The notes under the pieces: generated by a model
Seen by the model: only the letters and a program-made list of their open reading frames with translations
Database searches by the model: none
Told to the model about the DNA's origin: nothing
NCBI GenBank assembly: GCA_033239125.1
Contig: BSWB01000005.1
Coordinates: 22,745,447-22,809,446 of the forward strand
Source of the DNA: Fagopyrum homotropicum
Taxonomy: Eukaryota > Streptophyta > Magnoliopsida > Caryophyllales > Polygonaceae
Length of the DNA: 64,000 nt
Direction of reading: 5' to 3'
Translations under genes and position numbers: made by a program
Part shown: positions 10,089 through 20,147 of the stretch, piece after piece
Position numbering within the stretch: the stretch's first letter is position 1
Layout: every line of letters starts with the position of its first letter

Positions 10089-10127
10089 CTTGCTTGGGGA
10101 CAAGCAAGGACTAAGTATGGGGTATTT
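10089..10127 (+). other. hairpin plus polypurine tract of E1
   Basis: CTTGCTTG-GGGA-CAAGCAAG (10,089-10,108) is a perfect 8-bp stem with a 4-base loop. Four bases later comes the plus-strand primer region AAGTATGGGGTATTT (10,113-10,127), directly abutting the 3' LTR. E3 has the same arrangement at 35,122-35,160; E2 keeps the tract but the stem has decayed. Confidence 0.75.
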
Positions 10128-11871
10128 TGATAGCATGAATTATAGTCTATATTTTAAGGTTGTTTGGACGTTTTATCTTTCATAATCTGCATGTTTGTAT
10201 GTACATTATGTGATTTTACTACCATTTCATCTACCTTTGCGAGAATCGAGGTCTACACCTAGTTTCGTTGTAATTGCAGGTAATATGGTACGTTTTGCAT
10301 CAAAAAGGAGCAAAAGGAGTCATGAGTCATTTGGAGCTACATCCAGGAAGCATAGCCATGAATTAAGGATTTACTTTGGACCAGTTTTGAGAGATCCTAC
10401 ATTCAGTTATGAGTCACCTCGGTTGACCAGAGGTTCACCTCGACCGAGGTGATCCAGAGAGGCCGACTCGACCGAGGCGAATACCTAGGACGCGGCGAGA
10501 ATATTTTATTCCTGGCTGAGATCTTTTAAAATTGGAAAGTGATCTTATATTTTTGGGCTTGGCTTCTGGAAGGAAAGAGATATGCAGAATCATATATTTT
10601 ACCTATATTTATGGGATAATATCTTTCTAAGATTTCTTATCTTTGGAGGGTTATTTTTCCTATAAAAAGGGTTGGATTTCCCACAATTCCAACATCCCGC
10701 ATACACCGTTGAACATCCGCTATCAGCGCAAGCAAGCCGCCTACTCCAATTTGGGAGAGAATTGAAGAACCTTTTTGAAGGTTGAAGGAAGATTGAAGTC
10801 TATAGCTTTTATAGCTTTTTGGAGGGTTTTGTAAGATTGTCTTCAATTCCTTTCCTTATTGTCTTGTCTTGTTGGATTATTATCCAAGGAACAATTTGTT
10901 GTGATATTTGATTCAGTTATTGAAGTCTTTTCATTAAATTCTTCTTTGTTCAAATATTCACCTTCTTCCCTTACATTTAATACTTTCATAATGATGATGA
11001 GTGGCTAATTTCCTTGTGTGATTCTAGGGTGATCGGCTGAAGGTTGTGGGAAAAACAATGATAGAATAATCTTAGATTCCAGTAGGATCCTGAAAGTTCG
11101 AGTCTTTAACCTTAACCCTAAGCATCTCGTTCAGTCGATGAACATTTCGGCCGAGGTGGAAACTGGCTGACCGAGGTGACTTATCTGATCCATAACTGAG
11201 AGTTCAGTGTTAGAGTTTGCCAAATCCTATTCTTATTACACCCTTCCTGGTTCAAAGCAAGCTTAGGATGAGACTTACCCGGTAATTCCTTAGTTTGTGT
11301 ATTAACGATCATAAGTGTAGGTAATAAAGGTTTATCCTTTATTGGGGTTTGAGTGTGCTTTCATCCCATCTTTGTGAGTTAGCCTGAGACTTACCCGGTA
11401 AAGGTTGATTCTATTCCCTTAGATGCTGTGTTAGTTTGAGGTTATAATTCTTTATCTTAATTCCTTGAGACTTACCCGGTAATAGGAGTTACGGTTTAGG
11501 ATTAGTGTGTAGTGAGACTTACCCGGTAATCTACTCCACTTTAGTAACACCTTCCCCTTGCAAAAATCTCAGCTTTGTCCGCTTATCTTTAGATCTTGAG
11601 TTGGAACCACAACTAGACGCTTTAATCCCTAGAATTGCATGTTTGCTTTATTTGACATCTTATTCATCTTTGATTGTGTTAATTGCTCTTGTGGTTAGCA
11701 TTGACATTAGCATACCGTATTGACTCTGTTTCACCGAGTCCCTGTGATCGACCCCTGGAATTTTCTTGCTTTTACTACGATTGACCCGTACACTGCGGGT
11801 TCGCATCCTTGTTTTAAGCTTAAGTCTAGGGTTATAAATTTAAAGCTTCCACACACCGTTTGGAGCGAACA
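10128..11871 (+). repeat. E1 3' LTR
   Basis: A 1,744-bp repeat of 487-2230. The differences seen by eye are one base near 10,383 (CCAGTTTT against CCAATTTT), one near 10,709 and one near 11,849. It ends GCGAACA at 11,871, followed by the TSD copy CCGGG (11,872-11,876). Confidence 0.97.
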
Positions 11872-11876
11872 CCGGG

Positions 11877-12985
11877 CTTGCTTAAGGATGGCATTGTCCC
11901 TTCCTTTCCTAGTATGGTATATAGTATCATGCTAGGTATAGATGAGAGTGTGATGATGATGTTATGATCATGTTATGCCGGTTATGGCTTTAAGAACCAG
12001 TAGGTTGTGAGGCTTAGGTTGATGATGATCCTATGGATCCCTTGGGTCTAGGTGTGACCCGTTTGATTGATAGGAGATTGATACATCTCTATGCCTTGTT
12101 ATTAGGCAGTGCCCCTCTCAGGATTGAAGGTTGATCGTGGTTGAGGGTATACGAGGTTGAGGTAAGTCCGTAAGACTTACTTAACAACCATCCTTATATT
12201 GGATGTTTGCATGAGTGGTGTGTGTGTTATATGTTGGATATGATAGCATGCGATGTCGATTATTAACGACCTATGTTTAATTGATAGCCCCATTGCATGG
12301 CAGTGATAACCTTTCCCTTTCATCCTGTAAGGAGTTGGGAGGTTCTTTGACGTGAGGCCACCTGGTATACAAGAAGGGTGCAATCCACTCCCATAGTGTA
12401 CACTGGTTGTGTCACCGACAATACTTCCATGTGGATAGTAGGCCCAGAGGCGAGGATGATACGGTCCTCGTGTCACATAGTTTCATCTCTCTATATGTAT
12501 ACAATTTGAGTGAATGACTATTATATAAAGATGAATAAAATGGGTAAATGTGTGACAACATGATTATGTGTTTATCTTTCTTGACTTGCTCTTGTGCTTA
12601 TGCATTACCTTATACATGTATGGATGGCTAACATTTTCATACCGTGTTGTAGATGCTTTGCAGGATAGGAGAGTTGCAGAGTGATCCGGCAGGGTGACAA
12701 GCCGAGGACTCTCGTACATTAGGTGGTTATGATTTTGCATATGTTACTTATACCTCCTGCGTGAGGTTGATGTTTGTATACCTCCTGTGTGAGGATGACG
12801 TTTTATACTCGGCTATGATTGTATAGCTTTTGATGTACAATTTCATACCGTTTTATGTATTTGTTTTATATCTGTCAATGCCATGTTGTAAGGTCAGTGA
12901 ACTTGTTGTCAGGCTAGGGTCAGGATCCACTGTAAGATCCTAGCCCAATGTGGTATCCCGAGTCCCACGGATTCGGGGTGTTATA
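11877..12985 (+). mobile_element. E6 5' LTR, right part
   Basis: This continues the LTR interrupted by E1 and aligns with 16,060-17,081. It includes the family's TAAGTCC...GACTTA inverted repeat near 12,165 and ends in a decayed GGGGTGTTATA where its sister LTR has GGGGTGTTACA. No gene is present; a minus-strand frame at 12,177-12,476 is not supported. Confidence 0.8.
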
Positions 12986-12989
12986 GAGT

Positions 12990-13001
12990 TGGTATCGGAG
13001 C
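12990..13001 (+). other. E6 primer binding site, tRNA-iMet type, decayed
   Basis: TGGTATCGGAGC differs by one base from the initiator-tRNA-Met complement TGGTATCAGAGC, which is exact in E5. The following 13,002-13,268 is a leader with a TA microsatellite near 13,200-13,220 and no gene. Confidence 0.7.
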
Positions 13002-13268
13002 CTTAGGTTGATAACAATTACACTTGCTACCTGCATTGAGGTCGGATTGCTAAAATAAACGAAACCCTAAAGGAGTATGACGTTTTTAAAGGATTTTTGG
13101 TTTTAAAAGTTGTTCTTTTGGGATAGAATGTACGGGAATTTGTCACCTCTGCCGTGGATCTCAGTAGTATATATATGTATTATTGACTATGTGTATGTTA
13201 TATATATATATATATATATACATATGAAATATATATAGCCTTATAAGTTACATGTGCATACCCCGCAG

Positions 13269-15739
13269 ATGGCTCGGACTAGAGCAACTCCTGCTGTAGG
13301 CCGGGGTAGAGGTAGACCACCTCTTCCTCCGGGCGTGATAGGACAAGGACCAGTTCTTGCTGTTGATCCACCAATGGTGGAGGAGGATCATGAGGAGATT
13401 GTTGAGAGTGTTATCCTAGAGACGAGGAGCGGTGGATTTGGGAGACAACGGTCATACCAAGTATAATCAGATGACTCAGATCGTGTCTCCATGAGGGGGC
13501 TAAAGTTTCGTGCTTATATCCGGCGTGTAGAGGAGGCTGCCAAAGCGGGAAGACGGGCCCTGGATCTACCTGTGCATGAGAGATCTTCTGAGATGTCCCA
13601 AGGAGCCACTCAGGTGCCAACTATGCCGGCACATGCTACTGTGACTGTTAGAGCTCTAGAGGAGTATAGAGGGCCTCGACCAGATGCCTAGTTGAAGGCA
13701 TTCCATCAGCTGGGAGTACCACCTTCTCTGGGAAGGTGGGGTTAGAGAAGGAGGTCTGGATCGGACATGTGGACTCAGCTCTGGAGTCTATCAAATGTCT
13801 TGAGGATAGACGGATAGAGGTAGTATAGACTCTATTCTGTGAATTAGCATAACAGTGGTAAAGGACCATGCAGGATCGAGCCACTATTTATCATCAGATG
13901 TGAGGAGGGAGAAACTACAGGACTTTGTGGAGTCAGGCTTTGAGGATGTGCCAATAGCAAATGCCATCAGTCGCTTCCAGATAGAGCTTGCATTACTGGG
14001 TCCAGCTGCACCTTCTGATAATCATCTCGTGTATTTGTTCTCCCGTCGACTGAGGAAGATTACACGTTCCTATATGGTGGGATTCCATTGCGATTCCTTG
14101 AAAGATTACCAAGATCGGGCCTCACCTTATGAGCGTGAGCGGGCCAGTCAGAGTAGGACTTCTCAGACGGGACGGTCTGAGAAGAGGCAGCGGACTGGAC
14201 AGACTAGTGGTGTTGGTGGAGCTTCAGGTTCTAGGTAGAGCCAGAAACGCCAAAGTTACCCCTCATCTGCATTAACTGTAGAAAAGGGACAACAGTGCTA
14301 CAACTATTGTGATCCTGGACATTTATGACCAAAGTGTACGAGGCCACTAGTGACTTGTTTCACATGTGGCAGGCCAAGTTATAGAACTGCCTTCTGTAGG
14401 CATGGTGGAGTTGCATTGTTGTAGGAGTGTGACAGGAGGTGGGTAGAGGACACATCAATAGTAGACACAGGGGCAATAGAGAGTCCTAGATTGTCCTTCT
14501 ACTCAAGGATCTACTCCCGTGCCGAGTAAAGGTAGAGGTTGTGGTGGGAGTACCACTGACACCAAAGGAGCTTAGGGTAGAGCCTTTGAGTTGAGGAGTG
14601 CAGAGGAGCTACCTACACCGGCTGCTACAAGTACCATTTTACTTCATGGTTTACCTATTAGAGTTTTATTTGATACGGGTGCTATGCATTCCTTTATTTC
14701 AGATGTATGTGTTGAGCGTTTGAGTTTAGCTACTATAGAGGGGATACCCTTTACAATAGGATTACCTGATGGTAGTAGGGTCAGAGGTACCCGTGAGATA
14801 CGTGGTTGTCCCCTTCGGTTAGGGACTCGTGTGTTGCTTGTAGGCTTCTTTTTCATGCCCTTGGTGCATGATGAAGTCATTTTAGGTATGAATTGGATGC
14901 GTAGACACCATGCGGTCTTAGATGTAGGTAGCAGGGATGTGACAGTCTCTACCGAGATAGGTCAGATAGAGATCTTCCGAGGTTGGGATCTTGGAAAGAC
15001 GGGATCTGTCATCAGTGTTGTATGAGCAGTGAGGCTGATAGCACAGGGATGTGTTTCCTTCTGGTGTTATGCCATGAAGGATGGAGAGAGTCCAGTATTG
15101 GAGGATATTCCAGTGCTTTGTGAGTTTACAAACGTATTTGCTGAGCCGTCTAGCTTGCCGCCTTAGAGGGGTGTGGACTTCAGCATTGAGTTGGAGCTTG
15201 ACACGATACCGATCTCAAAGGCCTCATATCGTATGATGCATGTCGAGATGTTGGAGCTGAAGAAGAAACTCGAGGAGTTGGCTTAGAAGGGCTTCCTCCG
15301 CCCTAGCGTATCCCCGTGGGAAGCACCTGTCCTCTTCGTGCGAAAGAAGGACGGATCGTTGAGACTGTGCATTGATTACAGAGAGTAGAACAAGGTGACC
15401 ATCAAGAACAAGTATCCATTGCCTCGTATTGATGGTCTGTTTGATCAGCTTCAGGGAGCGACATTGTTCTCCCAAATCGACTTACGCTCAGGATATCATC
15501 AGTTGAGGGTGAGGGAGTTGGATGTGCATAGGACGGCATTTCGGACCCGTTATTGAGACTACGAGTTTGTAGTGATGTCATTTGGGCTCACGAATGCCCC
15601 AACAGTTTTCATGGAGTTGATGAACAATATCTTCATTGACTTCCTGGATCAGTTTGTGGTGGTCTTGATTGATAACATTCTCGTGTATTCTCAGAGTTGA
15701 GAGGAGCATGCCGGTCATCTGAGGACGGTTTTACAGCAT
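13269..15739 (+). pseudogene. E6 gag-protease-partial RT relic (chromovirus)
   Basis: A broken Ty3/gypsy polyprotein, homologous frame by frame to E5 at 53,037-55,580. The gag start at 13,269 has the basic N-terminus MARTRATPAVGRGRGRPP. The gag core lies around 13,855-14,238 and decayed CCHC knuckles around 14,280-14,410. The protease has LFDTGAMHSFIS (14,660-14,705) and GMNWM. RT motifs include PSVSPWEAPVLFVRKKDGS, a CIDYRE with an in-frame stop, PLPRIDGL and a decayed IDNIL in place of IDDIL (about 15,670). There are many stops, mostly of the TAG/TGA type expected from cytosine deamination. The frame ends abruptly near 15,739, fused to mid-LTR sequence, so the rest of RT, RNase H and integrase were deleted. 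It is non-functional. Confidence 0.85.
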
Positions 15740-17081
15740 GGCGGATGTTGTTGAGCTTGTGTGGAAGCCAACCATGGTTGTGGTGTGAGGATTCATCCTC
15801 TGTTAGTTTTAGCTTGGTGAGTTCTCTCTTTCTTCTTCCTATTTTCTTTGCGTTTCTTTTTCAGTTCTAGCTTAGGATTCAACAAGATTTGATCTCGTGG
15901 CAGCCTTCATAGGCTTTGTTTGATGCATATATGTGTGTATATGTATGTTGGGGCTGCCAGCGCCAGCCAGACGCCGCCCCTGCGCCACATCAGGGCCGCT
16001 CGTGTGGGTCTCCAACCTTGTGTTGTTCTTGTCACGCAGGTGTGTCTTGCTTCCGGGCTTTCCTAAGGATGTCATTGTCCCTTCCTTTCCTAGTATGGGT
16101 AGATAATATCGTGCTAGGTATAGATGAGAGTGTGATGATGATGTTATGATCATGTTATGCCGGTTATGGCTTTAAGAATTAATAGGTTGTGAGGCTTATG
16201 TTGATGATGATCCTATGGATCCCTTGGGTCTATGTGTGACCCCTTTGATTGATAGGAGATTGATATATCTCTATGCCTTGTTATTAGGCAGTGTCCCTCT
16301 CAAGATTGGAGGTTGATCATGGTTATGGTTATACGAGGTTGAGGTAAGTTAGTAGGACTTACTTAGGTACCATCCTTATATTGGGTGTTTGCATTAGTAG
16401 TCTGTGTTATATGCCAGATATGATAGCATGAGTGGTGTTTGCATAACGTCAGGCCACCTAGTATACAGGAAGGGCGCAATCCACTCCCATAGGGTACACG
16501 GGTTGTGTGACCGACACTACTTCCAGGTGGATAGCAGGCCCAGAGGCGAGGATGATATGGTCCTCGTGTCACATAGTTTCATCTATCTATATGTATACGA
16601 TTTTAGTGAATGAATATTATATAAAGATGATTAAAATGGGTAAATGTGTAAAGCATGATTATATGTTTATCTTTCATGATTTGAGCTTGAGCTTATGCAT
16701 TACCTTATATATGTATGGATAGCTAACGGTTTCATACCGTATTGTAGATGCTTTGCAAGATAGGAGAGTTGCAGAGTGATCCGGCAGCGTGACATGCCAA
16801 GGACTCTCGTACATTAGGTGGTTACAGTTTTGGGGATGTTACTTATACTTCCTGCGTGAGGTTGATGTTTGTATACCTCTTTTGTGAGGATGACGTTTTA
16901 TACTCGGTTATGATTGTATAGCTTTTGATGTACAATTTTATATGGTTTTATGTATTTGATTTATATCTACAAGTGCCATATTGCAAGGTCCAGTGAACTT
17001 GTTGTCAGGCTAGGGTCAGTATCCACTGTGAGATCCTAGCCCAATGTGGCATCCCGAGTCCCGCGGATTCGGGGTGTTACA
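15740..17081 (+). mobile_element. E6 3' LTR, 5'-truncated
   Basis: It aligns with the E6 5' LTR from about position 110 onward, so the deletion that removed the end of pol also removed the LTR start. It ends GGGGTGTTACA at 17,081. It carries CCGCCCCTGCG-type motifs near 15,973. What follows, from TGCAG on, is E4 sequence. Confidence 0.8.
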
Positions 17082-17147
17082 TGCAGAACCACCAACTCGT
17101 CCTCTACCTCTTCCTTGTCCCTCAGCGGAACCTTGAGGAGGGGTAAA
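17082..17147 (-). pseudogene. E4 gag fragment left of E2
   Basis: On the minus strand these 66 bases match E5 at about 54,345-54,405, the stretch after the zinc knuckles leading into protease. They join E4 gag at 38,055 once E2 is removed. GTAAA at 17,143-17,147 is the left copy of the E2 TSD. E4 therefore continues to the left, beyond the E6 insertion and outside the window. Confidence 0.75.
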
Positions 17148-18787
17148 TGTTCGTCACTTAGCGTGCGTGCAAATAAGCTTTAAATTTATAAAACTAGACT
17201 CAAGCAAGCGAACCCGCAGTGTACGGATCGGCGTAGTAAAGCAAGACTTCCAGAGTATCGAACAAAGGGATTTGGGGGGAACAAATTTAGTTATAAAGTT
17301 GTTAAGCAAGTAAAAAGGTAAAGCTTTGCAAATATATTGGGAAAACAGCAACCCTAAAGATCCAGTTATCTAATTGTCACAATCGATTCAAGATATACAA
17401 AAGAACTAAGGACAAAGTTAAGAGTTGCAAAGGTATGCTAAGGTAAAGCAATGTACGGTGAAGTTCCAAGGCTTTATATGACTTACCTAGAGACACTCTC
17501 TATAAAGGTTGTTGAGGCTTCAGTATAGAAAGGATCTAAAGGCAAGAATTAATCTCAAATACCCAAACTTGTAACCCAAGGATCAAGACTAACTAAACCG
17601 ATTACGGTTGTGACACTCGAAATCGAAGTAGAGGTTGTTGAGGCTTCACTACTACCTAGAAAAGGGCAAACCTAGACTAGATTAAAGCTAATCTTTAACT
17701 TTGGATCAAAGTAAAAGCAAAGTTCGTAAACTAGGGTAAATCACGGGCAGATCTTGAGTTCCACGGCTGTGGTTCTCAAGAACAAACCGTGATTTTGGTT
17801 CGTCGGCGAAATCTCTCTAACTCTCAGGGTCCAATCTGTTTACGATCGATCTATCATCATCTAAGACACAACTATCAACCCTTCACCTTAGAATTGCTAA
17901 AAGGTTTTAGCCAATAACTGTCATTATAATATCAAAATCAAGTTTAAGAAGAATGAAAGATGAAAACCTTCGAAATCCTTCAATAGAACTCAAATCAATC
18001 TCAAATCCACGCACCAGGATAATAATGTATATCAGATTTGGAATAAACACAAACCAATAACGATCCTTGATAAGAACGAAGAACGGGATGTCAATCCGTC
18101 TTCTAATCAAACCTAAGGACAAAAGGCGTAACTTCCGCCATAAACAACTTCCAAATCTTCAAACCCTCATGAATTCCCGTTTGCAAGTGCAAAATCTCCG
18201 GACATCCAATGCAGCCCTAAGCATGTGTCCCAAATTCTCTCCTCTCTAGCCTTTTTATAAGGAAGGATAAAATAACCGTCCGACCCATGTGCGTAAATGA
18301 TGTGGCAATTATTTATTCGACAAAAGATCGCCTAAATCACGGTTTCATGGAGTTCCACGGCCGTAGTTTAGAGCGTGGAAGTGGATTACGGTTCCATATG
18401 ATTTCGACGACCGTACTTTATACCGTGTAACTCTCTGGAATACTCCACGTTCATGTTGCCAAGATCCACGGCCGTGGTTTTAGGCGTGGAAGTGTAATTT
18501 GCTTGTGGTTTCCTTTGTGTCGTGCCATTCCTCATCCTAGCATCTCCCTTGACTTCTTTGATGTGTCCTTAATCCTTGGATGTGCTCAAATCTTCTCCTA
18601 TCTCTCTCAATTGGTTCGGTTTTAGCTCTTATTCACCTATAATCAACACAAAGCTAATGTAGACCTCCATATCGAAAACATAGATAAACTAGCTAACAAA
18701 TGCTTCAGTGCCTTATCAATGAACACTATAATGGATGGAAAACAACTAGAAAATGTGCCTAGAATATCGCAATATTTCATGCTAATA
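17148..18787 (-). repeat. E2 3' LTR
   Basis: A 1,640-bp copy of the split 5' LTR. It contains palindrome CCACGGCCGTGG at 18,466-18,477 and variants at 17,760 and 18,355. In element orientation its first two bases are TA instead of TG. No genes are supported; the frames at 17,907-18,249 recur in the other LTR. Confidence 0.93.
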
Positions 18788-18802
18788 AAATACCCCATAC
18801 TT
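18788..18802 (-). other. E2 polypurine tract
   Basis: On the minus strand this reads AAGTATGGGGTATTT, identical to the E1 and E3 tracts, and abuts the 3' LTR. Confidence 0.8.
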
Positions 18803-20147
18803 GCCACTTGCTTGTCCCCAATTAAGGTCTTTTAAAGCCTTAGAACTTAAGTTAGGATGAAATATGCATGCAATCTCAAAAACAAATCAATTTTTAGGTA
18901 AATGTGCTTCTAGTCAATAGATCAACCTCAAACCTTGCTTCAATCATCCTTGAAAACGCTCACATACACAAACCAAAGTATGTAAAGTAAAGAAACATCA
19001 CAAGCTGCTTAATCCTCAAAACAAACATCATAACCTTCAAATACCATCAAAATCAAGAATAAGAAACTTCAATTTAGATCACTAAGTCATATAACACTCT
19101 TTTGATCTTAAGGACTTTCAAATAAGGTCTAGAATGCGGAAATGAAGGGGAAACTATAAGGAACGTGGTGCATGAATCCGGGAAAGTGGACAACTAACTC
19201 TTTTCTTTTTCTCTTGTGATCTTGCAACACTTTCAACTTAGAGCTTTACTCTTCTCTTTCTACATCATTTTTCGACTTTACTTTTCGGAGTTATGGATAG
19301 AGGTGCACAAAAACCGAAGCCTAGGAGATTGGCGTTTCTCAAATTCGAGATGCCTCAAACCCTTGATGCACATACCATAATCCGCTAGGAATATCGCTCA
19401 ATCCAATTTTGGCAAGACACAAACACCCGGCTATGTGAATGGTGCCGAGTTACTCATCGTCATGATTGACTTCCCCAAACCTACAAAATTTTTTTATTCT
19501 TTGAATGCAAAATTTTGCTTTCATGGCCCTCCCACATCATACATGCCAAATATCAACTCCTCCAAATTCCCGGATAGGTAAGGGAGGCAATTATTTCATT
19601 GAGGGGCTAAATGAACAAGGAAAGGAAGAAGAAAGGTCGAATTGCCTTAATCATTATATAAAGAAGCATAAGAACTTATTATGTAATTTCAACCTTAATT
19701 TCTCAAATTGATTTAGATGAAGTTCTCACATTACGAAATTTGCAAGTAAAGACAAGCAACTCATTCAACTTCTTTCCAGTTCATAATTCCGTTCAAGCAT
19801 GCAATTATCATCAAAAATTCATTCCACAAGTAAGATTTATCATAGGAATCATCTCAATTCTTAGAAGCACAAAATTTTCAAAATTTTTCAATTTTTATGG
19901 GTTTTTCAAAAGCTTTTTCATGCAATGCAAAAATGAAACGTGTGACAATGGAATGAAACATGCAAAGTGTTCTCAATCAAGGCAAGCAAAAGTGAGTAGA
20001 GTTATTACAAATGATAGTCACGCCCCACACCATACTTGAGACAAACATTGTCCCTAATGTTCAAAAGGAAAATAAAGAAAAGAAAGAAAGAAAATAAACT
20101 CACAAAACGGCGGTGGAGTGGCTAATGCTAGCAATCATGCATGATCA
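18803..20147 (-). other. E2 3' non-coding region
   Basis: No gene is supported. On the minus strand it carries the block (about 19,280-19,480) also found in E1 and E3, plus a decayed second PPT-like site near 20,022-20,038. Confidence 0.6.

Larger units (their letters stand above)
487..11871 (+). mobile_element. E1: young Athila-like LTR retrotransposon lacking RT/RNase H
   Basis: This is a structurally complete Ty3/gypsy element of 11,385 bp. Its two LTRs are 1,744 bp each, begin TGATAG and end GCGAACA, and are flanked by the 5-bp duplication CCGGG (482-486 and 11,872-11,876). By eye the LTRs differ at only three positions, so the insertion is very recent. Placement in the Athila lineage rests on the tRNA-Asp primer site, the long LTRs, the protease and integrase sequences, and an extra ORF of the ATHILA ORF-1 type after pol. 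The polyprotein frame is open throughout but has no reverse transcriptase or RNase H. It must therefore have been copied by enzymes supplied in trans. E1 sits inside the LTR of E6. Confidence 0.95.
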
